Shown here in pieces: positions 1 to 13,500 of a stretch of 64,000 bases of DNA. Position numbers and translations under genes: made by a program. How positions within the stretch are numbered: position 1 is the stretch's first letter; every line of letters starts with the position of its first letter. The DNA comes from Gymnorhina tibicen (taxonomy: Eukaryota; Chordata; Aves; Passeriformes; Artamidae). The notes under the pieces are model-generated. The model made no database searches. It saw only the letters and a list, made by a program, of their open reading frames with translations, and was not told the DNA's origin. The stretch lies in assembly GCA_013399875.1 (NCBI GenBank), contig VXAZ01003887.1, positions 806,001 through 870,000 on the forward strand. The letters run 5' to 3'.

Positions 1-152
1 TGCCACACTTATGTTAATGAATTTGCTGGCAATCAAAAATCATTTTATGAAAAAAATGTTCAAAAATTGCACTTGCGCTTGTAGTAGCAAGTACCCAACC
101 ATACTTCCAAAACTAAACTGGAAAGAATTCAGCTACATTCTAAACATAGCTG

Positions 153-205
153 AATACCTGTATTTCATGAAGATATGTAGTTGAAATACCTGTATTTCAC
201 GAAGA
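153..205. repeat. 32-bp period partial tandem duplication
   Basis: AATACCTGTATTTCATGAAG (153-172) is repeated with one change at 185-204, about 1.7 copies in all. Confidence 0.8.
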
Positions 206-844
206 CCTGTGTAACTCTGCTTGGATAGAAAATGTGCTTATTCCCTTCCCAGTGAGTTGGCTTTTTAGAGTACTACCTATCCAGCAGATTTGTAGGTCTG
301 GAAAATTCCTATCAAACTTGAGGAGACTTTGCAAAAGATTAGATTCAGCCCTTCAGGGCAGCAACTTTGTTAATTAACGACACAATGTGTAACAATCAAA
401 ATAATGAGGGAAAGCAGCCATGACTGCTGTAAACCGCTAAGATAAGGAGTCTACGTTGCTTGAGAATATTAGTTAGGGTTTGCTTGGGTTTTTTCTTTCT
501 TTGTTTCAATTGAATAGATACCAAGTCCATAACCTGCAAACTTCCCCAGCCTTTGAATTCCTCAACACCTTGTAGTCTAGCAAACTTAGACAGATGTCTC
601 TCTTCCTGCATTCTGGGTTTAATTCTTTTTCTTTATTTTTTAGCTGTGTGAATTGTCTGGGGGCAATCTCTTTGCAGCTATTAAGACCAATACTGACAAG
701 GATCTCACAATGCCATAACATACCAGTTTGATACATGAACCAAAAAAAGTGATAGCTTAAACTCACACAAGACACCTTGGTCTACAGTTGCTGCATATGC
801 TATCCTAATTAGCATTGCTCATCTCCCATAGGAGAGGATATGGA

Positions 845-1245
845 GGAAGAACAATGGAGGAAATGGGTTGTTTAGCCTGGAGAAAAAGAGGCTCAGGGAG
901 GACCTTACTGCTCTCTACAACTACCTGAAAGAAGGTTGCAGTGAGGTGTGTTTGTGTCCTCCCAGGTAATAAGCAGCAGGACAAGAGGGAATGGCCTCAA
1001 GTTGCACCAGGGGAGGTTTAGATTGGATATTAGGAAATTTGGTCTTGGAAAGGGTGGTCAAGCATTGGGACAGGCTTGTCCAGAGAAGTGGTTGCAACCA
1101 CCATCCCTGGAGGTATTTAACAGACATGCAGATGTGGCACCTGGGGACATGGTTTAGTGGTGGATTTGACAGTGCTGTGTTGATGGTTGGACTTGATGAT
1201 CTTAAAGGTCTTTTCCAACCTAAACAATTCTGTGATTCCATGACT
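845..1245 (+). mobile_element. CR1 LINE fragment (3' end)
   Basis: Shows the typical CR1 3' region in order: TTTAGCCTGGAGAAAAAGAG, CTCTCTACAACTACCTGAAA, AATGGCCTCAAGTTGCACCA, GGGGAGGTTTAGATTGGATA, and at the end GGTCTTTTCCAACCTAAACA with ATTCTGTGATTC. Inserted sense to the plus strand, that is antisense to PTPN21, in its intron. Confidence 0.9.
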
Positions 1246-1432
1246 GTATTTCACATTAGCCTATGTGTCTAGAGTTGCAGCAAGCACTTCAATGACTGTT
1301 CTAGTACAAACCTAGCCCATGTTCCCCTATTAATTTATTCAGCCCTAGTTGAAGTAGCTACAAATACAATAGCTTTATATAGCTTTTACCTTCTAAAGCT
1401 GGGTAGTGTGGCCATGGATTTCATGAACTTAC

Positions 1433-1517
1433 CTTGGGAAGATGCATATGGTTCACTATAATGACCATTGTAATGCAGTTGAGGTGGCGGAGGCATCATA
1501 TAAGGCTGAGGCTTAGG
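1433..1517 (-). CDS. PTPN21: PTPN21 coding exon 11 (start of proline-rich linker)
   Basis: The acceptor TTTCTTAG|CCT is followed by [20 protein letters not shown] then SEPYASSQ (residues 332-359). The donor is CCCAAG|GTAAGT (phase 1). It is the last PTPN21 exon inside the window. The next exon (large linker) was looked for in 1-1432 and not found, so it must lie to the left. Confidence 0.94.
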
Positions 1518-4500
1518 CTAAGAAAGCAAACATCTTACTGTTACTTAAAAACTGATTATTCATTTTAAAACAATTCTTGAAGATTTTTTTTTATACATAA
1601 TGTATACCATTATATATACGTATCATAATATACATATTATATATAGTATTATACACATTATGGTAATACACATTATATAGTATATTATAATGTATATAAT
1701 ATTACAAATAAACACATACAAAGCCTTAGTCTTAAACCATTTCTCTAAATCTGCAATGTAAGTTTCTCCTTTGAGGTCACACAAAAATTAATTTAAAAAA
1801 CAGGAAAAAACCTGGAAATCACACACCGCTAACCCAAGACTGTATCTTGCCATCTGACATCTAGGAGAGTCTCCTAGAGACAGTGTTCAAACCGAAAATA
1901 GAAGCATTTAAAATATTTATCATTGCAATAATTTTAATTCCACTATTTAGGTATTTCATAGCAGCTCTTCCTACAAGTCACAAACAGCTCCTCACATACT
2001 AGACTCATCTTTTTCACTACTCATTTTATTTCACTGAAGAGAGCTAATGTTTGGTTCAAAGTCAACTGAAATCCATAAAAATGCAAACATAAAGCTATTT
2101 GCTTTCCTTACCATGGACATCCTGGATGAAGATCGTCTTCTAACAGGATTCACTGTAACAGGCTGAGTTTGTCTATAGAAGAAATTTTATGGTAAAAAAT
2201 TATTCTTAACAATAGCAAGACCTATTTCTAACACCAGAAAGTACTCCTAAGCTCAATTAAAAATCACTACATTTCTTGGAGCCAGACCTGTATTAGTCTT
2301 CCCCAACAGTCTCAAAGGGGAAGAGCTCTGTGCATTAGCCACCATCACAAAGCAAAAATCAAAAATCCAAGATCAAAATACCTCAGTTAGTTCTTTAAAC
2401 CTCATATAAAATCTCCTGTTCTACAAGTCAGACATAAAATTGTATAGGGACTGTAACATTACAGATGTTCCAGGAACTGGAAAGCATGACTCTACTGCAT
2501 TAGCATTTGTATGTTCTAACAGTCATGCTAATGGTAACGAATTTTCATAATTTGTTGTATTGGCTCCAGGACATACAGTTCAGAAGTCTGAAGCTCCTTT
2601 TCCCCCCACCCTACACTGCACCTGTGCTCTGCATCTTGTAGCAAGAGGTCAAAAGACAGCATGATACAAATGAACTGCTATTTTTCAGCGAAAAGGATGT
2701 TTTTAAGCTCACCCTTTAGGAAGTGAAGGACGAGAAAGGATTGGAAAGCGTGGAAGGGAAAGAATGAGGGAAGATTTCTGAGAGCCCTCCTCAGGTGGAG
2801 AGTCCAAGGAGTCTCTAAAGACAAGGTATGTACAGACTTAGAAAAAAAACCCTGAAGTTGATACAGGCATGCATACGACGGTTTTCAGCTGCAGGACCAG
2901 ATGACAGGAAGTCTTAAAAGTAGAGATAATCAGATTTTTTTTTTGAGGACTTAACCTCATGTAAACCATGTTGCAGTGAAACAATTACAATAAGTAATCC
3001 TAGAGACTGGCATTCAATACAGAACTACAGAACTGACATTATTCAGACAGAAATGCGCAAGCCCCACAAATGCACGACTTCTACCAAGGCTTCTTACCAC
3101 TCCCAAAAGACAGACAGGTTTCCAAGCTTTGAGGTATGAGGTTTACTCTATTTCAAATTAATCTTACTTCTCAAATAAATTAGCATTAAACACAGTAATG
3201 AGTCACCTGTGACACAAAATACTTGATTATCTTTCCATTGGCCTCAGTAGATTTCAAACATCTATCTTCCTGTCTATGAAGAGGAATGAAACATATGGAA
3301 ATCATGCTTTTTCAACAACAGACCAGTCACTGTGTCTAATTCTCTATTTTTTGACTGAAGAAACTTAACTGAAGGAAAGCTGTACCAATAAAGTAGCTCA
3401 AATTCCAGCCATTGATTTACAAGTTGGAGGCCAGCCCATTTAAATTTAATTTGATGAATTGTATTAAATTGACTTTGCACTGGTGCTACTTGAGCTATAC
3501 GGATTCCATGGATATCTGAAGAACCACATACCTCTCAGCTGTCAATCCAGCACATTTCAGGAGTGCTTCACATACACTGCCCGCCCTTTTAAAGCCTCTA
3601 GTGTCCTTTCAGAGCAGTTCACCCAAACGCAGGCCAAAACCCTGGTGGTTCCAGTACTCACAAGCACTAGCAATATTAGACCCCAAAGCTACTGAAGTAT
3701 CTCACAGCACTGAGATCCAGAAGCAAAGGCCAAACATTATTACTTATGGTAAGATTTCAGTATTTAATACTGTCCTCTGTTATAAAGCAGAATGTATTTC
3801 AAAAACTGGTGGTAAGTATTTTCTCAAAAAAGATTAAGAAAATTAACCCAAGTCAGTAATGACTACCATCTAAAAAGGACAGTAAAGACTTTACAGAGGA
3901 AGTAGGAGATTTCACTTCCCAGTGGAAGCTGCAAGGGCACCAAGACTTCTGCTAATGTATTCTACTTACAGGCTGCATTTATTTAGTCTGTAAAATTTGT
4001 GTCTAGCCACACACATCCTCCACACATATTTTGCTGTTTCCATATCTTCCTGCCAAAAAAACAAAACCCAACATTTGCATTAAGTCAAATATTCATACCC
4101 TTCACTTGCTTTCAGACAAGCCACTGAAATTTTTAAGACTAAATTACCATTGACCAATTTCATTTTAATGTAACTTCAGTAACGTCACCAGGTTTTCCCT
4201 AAAACTCTACTTTGCAGGCCCAAATATACACTCTGGACTAATAATTTTCTCAGACTTATGAAGTTTGAAAGTAGAAGCCTTTTGCTCAAGACACTTTTCA
4301 GCTGTAATACTAACACAGTTTATAGTTAAGATTGCCACAAGATTGTCAACAGCTGCCTTTTGACAAAAGCAACTGGTAGATGCTGCATAAAATTAATTCT
4401 GCAAGGAATGCTGTGGCCCATTCCAGCAAAGCTCAAAGGCTATATTTATCTTTATTGCCACTGATTTAAAAGTCAAAAAAACATGCTAGAAATTTTACTG

Positions 4501-7500
4501 GAATGGATGAAAATTTTTATGACCACATAACCAAACATTTCAATGTACTCAACATAAAAGGTCCAATTTTTAATGCCTTCCCATAGAAAGCTGGCCAAAG
4601 GCAGTGTTATTACATTTGACTCATGAAGTTCAAAGCTGCTAAATATACAGAAAGCAGGTTTTAACCTTTGAGTTAAATTATCAGTTTTAATTTGTGTTTT
4701 TATTTACTGATGACTTCATGAAAAAAAAAATGTACTCACAGTTTGGAACTGAATTGTCTCTTCTTTGTTTGCCAACTCTAATGCAAAAAAGGATTTATTG
4801 TGGGACATGTTGGCAATATCATGCCACCTGCAGACAAAAGGGACAGGATATGATGGACGAGCTCTGATTTTCAAACCATTAAAAATGTGACTGAAGACCA
4901 GAACCACCACGAAGAATATGGATAAAGAACTGAGGACATCCTCATGAGGGGAAGAGGAGGGGCAGACACTGATCTCTACCATCCCATGACCAGTGACAGG
5001 ACTCAAGGAAATGGCCTGAAGCTGAGTCAGGGGAGGTTTAGGCTGGATATCATGAAAAATCTTTTCACCCAGATGGTGGTTGGGCACTGCAACAGGCTCC
5101 CCAGGGAAGTGGTCACAGCCCCAAGCCTGACAGAGTTCAAGAAGCATTTGGACAATGCTCTCAGGCACATGGTGTGACTCTTGGGGTGTCCTGTGCAGGC
5201 CCAGGAGTTGGACTCGATGGTCCTGATGGGTCCCTCTCAAGAAAATATATGCTGTAAGTCTATGATTCTGTGAAAAATCATTTTATGATTCTGTGAAAAA
5301 GTTCATTAATCTGTCTGAGCAAGTTGCAGACCATCACTTCCATATCATTTAATGGCTGAAAGGGAAACATGTATGTGACTAACTCTTGGGAAGATGTACA
5401 ATGTGTACAGTAGTTAAGATTATTACTTGTCTTCCATTTGATATTCTGTCAAGTGTTCTTTAAAAAAAAAATCAAATTTAGGCAAATTTAGTCATTAGTA
5501 AATTATAATGTCCCAACTGCTTGAAAGCAAACCATAAATTCCAGGAAAAAAAAAATTAAATCTATACTAAACAAAGCCTTTAAGGCATTATTACGCACGT
5601 TTTCTAGAACTCCTGCACATTGAGAGATGAAAAAAATTTAGATTGCATAAAATATAATATATTTATTCATCCTCTTTTTAAATGCAAATTCAGCCTGAAC
5701 CATTAGTATTATGTTAGTGTAAATAAAGACTGTATCATAGATTTATTAAAAGAATATTCTGCAGTGCACAAATACATGGAAGAAGCAGGACCTGCATATA
5801 GGGCTCTCTCTAAAGGTATTTATATGACTTCCATTTTCATTACATAGAGGTGTCTTTTAGCATTTTCCACAGCTATTCCCTCATGCATGTGAGACAGAGA
5901 AACATTAATGTCTCCATTCTGATCTAGAACAAAAATCCCTCAAATTTAAGGCCTTAGTTCATAAGCCTTTCTGGACACAACTATGAAATTACCTGAACCA
6001 ATCTCAAGCATAACCCAGTCTTTGTAAATTATACTAATGGGTCATTTGCCTGTGCTTTATTTCCACCCAAATACCATGATCTTGCTACCCACGATGGAAC
6101 TGCCCAAAGTCATACAGCAAATAAGCGAAAGAACAGAAAACTGAATCCTGAAATTGGAATGTAAATACTTTCTGATGCTTCCCAATGTGCAACTCTTTTC
6201 CTATGTTTACAGACACTTCATCCGCAATTCTTTGAGAATTTATGTGAAATGTGTGGATAAAGCTTTATTCCTCTCCATGTGTGTTTGATAAGTACAGCTG
6301 TTGTTTAACACTGCAGGAAAGCAGGGCAGGGCACTTTAACAACTCCAGACAATTAAAAAGATCTCAGCATCAGCTCTCCTATCACAGCAGACAGAAATTT
6401 TTGTGAAGGACATTTAACAGTAGTGAATTTATAAATTTTGTTAAACAAAACTACTAACAGAAAGAAGCACAGTTGCTACATTCTCTAATCCCAGAAATGC
6501 ACCAGAAGAGAAGTTCCAGTAACTGTTGGACCACAGGATTTCAAGATTTCTGTTCATATTCAGCCAAAAATTCAATTCTAGAAGATTTCAAGTTCACTAA
6601 GAATAAACCCTTTCTTGCTTTAGCAATAACTACAACTTGCCGAGACTCATTTTATAAAAAATCTCAAAATGTTTTCTAAAAATTTATTCCAAATTCTGCC
6701 CAAAAATGCCCAAGCAACCCCCCTTAAAGTCAGTGGGAAGCCATTTTACATGAAGACTGAATTTTAAGTGTTAGATCAGAGCTCTGTCTACAATTTATCA
6801 GAACTTTCAATAATAAACTAAAAGAATGTATGAATCCAAAATAATAAAACAAATATTATCATGTAACTCTCCACATACATTTGTAATATATGAAAGGAAC
6901 TCCTGGACAATTTCACAGGTGAATATTTCTATATGAATCAGTGTGACAATCTCAGGATTTAAGATGCTCTATGTGCAGAGAATTGCTCCTCTTGGATTCA
7001 ATAAATGTTTTGCAATGCAATTTTATATTAAATATTCATGTCTTCTAATTAATCTGTCTGAAAGAGATTCATTCTGCAGTTAATACATTGAGAAATTCCC
7101 ACTGGCTTCAGTATTCACTGTAGTATGATGACCACGAGACTATGTTCAGGTTTATCAGATGCATAAATACACGTCATATCTAAGAGTCACTGATGCTTGT
7201 GAGGAGCACACTTAAAAAGTGAAGCTCACAAAGACATTTTATGAAAGAACAATACTAACCTAAATACAACAGGAGGACGACCATTTTTGTGTTTCACAAA
7301 GATACCATCAAGACATGCTCCAATGAATATGTCACTTCCTTGGCTGTCCTGTAAGAAGTTTAAAAAAATTATGCAAGTACGGAAAAAGGTCTTTGAACAC
7401 AAAGTTACTTAAGAAACAACTGCTTTTATAATTCAGGAGGAGAAAATTCTGCGTGGTGTGGGCTTTGGGTTTTATTTATTTTTGGCAGGAAGTAACCGCT

Positions 7501-10500
7501 CTGAACAGGGAGAAAAGGGCAATTGAGCCAAAGATCAAAACCCCATTTACCTTTGCAGGATAGGTCTCTTCACCATAGCCCTCCATTCTTTCTACTTCTT
7601 GCATATATAACATTTCCGCATCAGGAGGAGTAAGGCCTCTACAAATAAAACAACAATCAGCCAGTACTGCCAATAAGAAAAAATCATCTTTGTTTTACTC
7701 TGAATAACACTTGAAAAGCTTGAAAAGCATCCCCAAGACATCCAGGCAACCATCAAATCAAGCTGTTTCTATCTGTACCAATGGCTGATATATTTGGCTC
7801 AGCCTTTACACTTTGATTCTAATAATTTCTTTCTCTCTGGCATCTTTAGGGGTAAATGGCAACAAAGGCCAATTAAAACTACTGTCTCTGCTAACGGCAG
7901 ACAATTATCACATTCTTGCTCAAATCCAGCAGTCTCTCCATATTTCCTCACTTTATCAGAGGCACACGTGTTCAAGACATGAATTTCCTCTATACTGCTA
8001 TATGGGAAGTAAGAATTCTGGCATTTTACATTTCAGAAAAGACAGTTTCATCTTCTAAATGCTGACAGTTTTAACTGTAATACTTTGAAAATGTGAGGAC
8101 AAGATCTGTAGGTAAAGCTAGGATTCTTTATAATTAGACCAACCAACAAAGACAGCTCTCTCACAGACTTGCAGCATTATCACAGGGCTTAAAAGCTTGT
8201 GTTTACCTACCCACCAACATTCCTCAGTTACCTCTATAAAAGACATTATTTCTACCTGAAAAAGCCTGTCATGCTCATTATTCTGTCTCTCAATACCTTT
8301 TCAATCATAAATCTCTCCATTTCTTCACTTTTTCCTAACATCATGAAGATTAAGTTTTCTTTGATGAACCTTAACCATGCAATCTTGTTACAAGTGCATT
8401 TCAAAGATAACTGAAACTGCAATTTTCAAACTGTTGTTTTAAAACAATACAGGGGAAATTATTCAGTATTACTCACAGAGTCACAAACGTTTTTCACTGA
8501 TTAACCTGATAAAGAGAACTTAACTTTCCTTTGTCCTGGACTGCTGCACCTTAGCTCCATTCTACCTAAGTCATAAGCATTCTGGCACAGTTACTGTCTC
8601 TACATTTCTCCTGCCCTCAAAACCTTTTCAAGCAAAATCCTCTCATTTATTTTACTAAATATTCTGATCTCTTTTCATTTTCATTCAGCAAAAACTCTTG
8701 TAACTTTAATACAGATGTACTAGAGAAAAGACTCACTTAAATGGGAAGTGAAATTAGTCCAACTGTATTTCAAGATTCACAACTTTCTGAGCTACAGAAG
8801 CTACTGAAGACTGAAATTAAGCATTGAAGAGTTTTAGACATGTTACCTGTACTTCTGATGTAGCAAGGCAACTTTCTGTGTTGCTTCTTCCAATATTTTT
8901 TCTTCTTGTAGCCAACCCTTAAGGTAAAATAGCATTTGGGGAATGAAAAAAATTCTACAAAATCAAATGGCTATAGTTTCTTTACACATGCGAATCAACC
9001 CTTCACTCTAGTCTTGGAGCTTAGATGCTGTAATATGCACAAATAAACCCAAAAAGCACAAACACTGTTCTGAAGTGGTTTTACTCACTTTCCCATCTGT
9101 ACCTCAACCTTCTCTTCAGTGTAATATACAACAAAATTGAAAAGATCTTACTACATCTTTGTTTCTGTGTAATATAATGTGTCATATCTCACTCCAATCT
9201 CAAAGAAAACCTTTAATAAATTTGACAACCTAAGGAGCAATAAGATAGATGGATCATAGAGTCTTCCTAAAAATTATTTGCATCTACCAATTTTAAGAAG
9301 GATTTAAATTTGTCAATTTAATAATTTAAATGCACCAATTTAAAGAAAGTACTTACCACTGGAAACAAAGCAAATCTTTGTAAAAACTCCTGAGATTCAT
9401 ACTGGTCATAGTCTCCAAAATCCGCTAAAAAATAAAAAAAATCTTGGATTCAAACACTTTTAACAAAATTATTCAAAACCCAATTAAATGCAGCAGGATT
9501 TCCAAGTAGGAAACTTTCATCCTATTGAACAATCTACAATGAAAGCAAAACAACAGAACAAACTAATCAATAATGTTTATAAAGAGAAAAGGTAAAAAAA
9601 CCTCATCTTTTCTTCAGAAAAATTGGTAACACTCCTTGTGGATAGAGAAGAAGAAATTATAAAACAATCAGAATTCAAGTTCCTTAGTTCTGTGGTATTT
9701 TAGTAGTTTGATATTTTAATCACAGAACAGCTGAGGTTGAAAGAGGCCTCTGGAGATCTAGCTCTAAGCAGGATCAGCTACAGCAGATTATCTCAGAGCT
9801 TTCTCCAGGCAAATTTTGAATATTCTGGCTCTATCTTCTTTACTCCCTCCTGCCAGATACTTCAGTATGGCTCCAACAGACCACTCTTACTTGGAGCTTT
9901 ACTCAAGCACTGCACAGAGCAGCTGGAGCATCCTTTGGCTCATAAAACTTCTACAGCTCCCTGCACTCAGACATGCAGAAATTGGGAGCTAGAAGTCTTT
10001 CCAGACTCAGGGGCATGCTCAGAAGGGATGTAACAGTTTTGATTTTACATCGTGCCAAAGAGCATCTCAGGGAATCTCACTCTTTTTCTGTTTCCAGGAA
10101 AAGACTAGCCAACATTTCAAAGAAGGGAAAACAGTCTACACTGGAAAAGTTACGTACCAGCCTTGGCAGAGAAACTGTGGAACAGCAGTCTACATGGAAC
10201 AGCTGGTCCCAAAAATTTACATTACCACAGACGCTCATACATATCAGTCTCATTTTAGGGACAGTCAGGAACCAATTTTGTATTAAGCATTAACAGTTAA
10301 TAAGGAAGTTATTTATATGAAAGGGGAGCACCTCTGACACACTACACCAAGACAACTCTTGAGATAAAGCAGTGTTTAGAATTAACCTATTCTATTTATT
10401 TTAAATACAGATAATTCTTGAAACCAGTTGACTTGAAACAGCAAACACTGCTTCTGTTCATTCAGCACCTAAAATTACTAACCTACGTGGTATAAGCTAC

Positions 10501-13500
10501 TTCAGTCATTGGAGCACATTAATTTAGAACCTGTGCTTTTTTTGAGCTGTTTTTTCACTGTGTTATCAACACATACAGTTCATCTCTTATATAGGAATAA
10601 AAAAGGAAGGTGAAACCTAAAAGGATGAATATTTTCCATCTGGAAAGAGGGTTATATTGAAAGATTTCTATAAACAACTCACTGAGCAGAGAGACATTTA
10701 CACTGTCCAAAGACATGGAAATAACAGAGCAAGATTTTTTCAGTTGAAGACCATTAAAGGCTGGCTTGGATTAAACAGATTCACTGTTACATAAACAAGG
10801 CATTAATACAATTTATCCTACTCCACTGGTAACCACATTTTCAAAAAGCATAATCGTCATCTTTATTGTGATACAACCAATGTATATAACTAACAAAATA
10901 CAAAAAAAATCTTTGGATGTATATATTTCCAATGATTTTAAGTCCTGTTCAATTTTGGCAGATTTACAATTGCTGCCAGATATACTGAAGTGGCATTCAC
11001 TGTGAATGATATACAAATAACAATATACAAACACACTAAACACAGCTGTTGCCCTTACAAAGTTTTGAGAGATTTAATATCAGACAAGCATGTTGCAAGG
11101 AACGCCAGACGTGATCAGTGCACACAGACTCACAACTGGTATATACTGTATCCCATCAGACCCTAGCTAGGAAAAATAAAGCTGCCTTTTTCATATATGT
11201 ATCACAGAAACGTGATTTGAACACAAGCACTGTTAACAGTCTCACACACTAACTTGAAATAATCTTATGTGATAGGAAATTTGGGATAAAAAGTGGAAAT
11301 ACAAGTACAGCTGTACATCCGAAGTTGCTTATTTATGAAGATGTGTCAGAATAAACAGTCTTCATTAACAGAAACAGAGGAAGGGTCTGTTGATGTAGGC
11401 AGACAACTAAAGCCTTTGTCCCCAAAGGAACTCCAATGTCTAATTCAAATCCAACTCCTGAAACTCCATGTTAGATACACAGGTACACCTCTGAGGACTG
11501 CACAGAAGCGAGTTCAGGGCCACTGATCCAACTGTTCCTCTCCTCAGCCCACATGACGAAGTCCTAAGGAACAAGCCCCTTTCGTAACTTACTGAATTGG
11601 GTCTTCTGAGTGACAAATAGAAAATATATCATCAAAGTTTCTAATGCAACATTACCTAGTTGGCACAATTTCTTACTTACCCTGAACTGCCAAACCAGCC
11701 AGATGTATTGCTTGTTCCAGTGTGCAAGGAATGTTGCCCTCCAAGATATCTTTCTTTAATTGCAAGTAATACTGATACCTACATGGGGAAAAAAAAGAAA
11801 AAGCTAGCATGGGCTTCTTAATTTTAAGAGAGAGCAGAAAAATATGCCTGCACTTCCTATTCCTCTCTGCATTCCCCAGTTTGAGTAGAGGGTAGTCTTC
11901 CTCATCATTTGGACCCACTACTTCAAGGCCCTTTAAAACTCCTGCCTCTCTTAACTTCCACATATCATTCTAGAATCAGTGATCTTAAAGAATCACCACA
12001 ATTTCTATCTACTACCAAACCCTCTTGGGTTTTTTTTACCTCTTCCTTCCTTAAAATTGTTGTTATTGTCTTTTTACAATTTTCAGTAAACTGCTGCTGT
12101 ATTGCTGCATTTTCTTCCAATAGATTCTAACAAGGTACATTCCCTCAATCCCAATACTGACGTTCACTTTAGCATTACAACTTCTGAGTACATTTTGTTC
12201 TCACTTTCAAGGCACCATTTTTTTTCTTTTAATCTAAGCTTTTCCTGCATCATCTCTTGTAAAGGCAACCACTACAAGCTGTACTGTTTGGCCACAGACT
12301 GAGCCACTATTTGCCTGAATTTTTCTACCCCTTTCAGTCACCCATGGAACTTTTTGTCTGGAGCCCAAAACACCTCAAAATTTCCATTACAGTTATACAG
12401 ACTTGGCCAAGGAGAAAATTTGTCTTCTATAAGTCTAGTTTTAAAAAGTTCTTGACTTCCTCATATTGTATGTTAACTCTTGTGAAGTAAGGCTTTAATA
12501 CTGAAAACATGAAAGTATGTGCTATAATTCATTCAGTGATTAGAAAGGTCAGGTAAACTCCACACAAATTTTATTCATGCTAATGGACAGCACTCTTCCA
12601 TCACTGTTCGCTGTCCAGTTAAATACAGTGATAACTTATAAATATTGTTTAGACTCTTGGGGATCCTACTACAAAAACCCAGTGTATCATATGACAGTAC
12701 ATAACATCCCTATACTACACACACAAGAACAGCTGGGACTAAACCCAGGCCTTAAAAAAACGGAAAAGAAAAAGCCCAAGGCATTTGGGGAAACAAGTCT
12801 TCCCAGTCAAGAAGCTGAAGGTAAGCTCTTTCCATAGAACTGCTATTAAAAGTAAACATAGATAAAGAACCTTTACCTCGAGAGAGCACATCTCTTTTTA
12901 TCTACGAAATTTCCATTTCCTGGTGTACATTAAACATATAACTTGCTTAAACATGTTCATCTCATTTATATTGAAAAGGCATGAAAAAAATGCAGATTTC
13001 TGAAACTAACCCAGACTCTTATTATCATATATCAAAGTAACTACCATCCTCTAGGACACAAGCATAAGGCTGGCACACAAATTCCTGCTTTCCACCTGGC
13101 AGCACACTGCCAAATTTTTGTTAAAGCTCCAGCATAAACACCATATTCTTTAAATAAATGCCAGAGAAGACTATTCAAGGTTTTTCAAGCAATTTAGCTA
13201 TTCAATGCAACACCGTGATATTTATCTTACTCTAATGTATCCTAGTACACCAACACAGAATCTGAACCAAAGATTTTTAAGCCAGTAAAAATGCTGAGAA
13301 ATAGCACAAAACTTCATAGAGTTTTCAGAAAAAAAAATCTTTCAGGAATTACACGTAAAACCAAAAAGTAAAGCTGCCAAGCACTGAGCAGTACACAACT
13401 GCACCAGTGTCTGCACCAAGAGGTCTGCACCTGCTGATCCTGAAAAGCTTTCACATCACAATTAACAGGAAAGGTGTCTGGTATTTTAGGAACAGAGTTT

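Larger units (their letters stand above)
1..1432 (-). other. PTPN21 intron (left edge of the window)
   Basis: Follows the donor at 1432. Contains a CR1 fragment and a small duplication, and no further PTPN21 exon could be recognised in any frame. Confidence 0.8.

Noticed and set aside
4716..5240. Minus-strand open frame of 174 codons
   Set aside because: Only the part at 4740-4827 is a real exon (PTPN21). The upstream part is antisense CR1.
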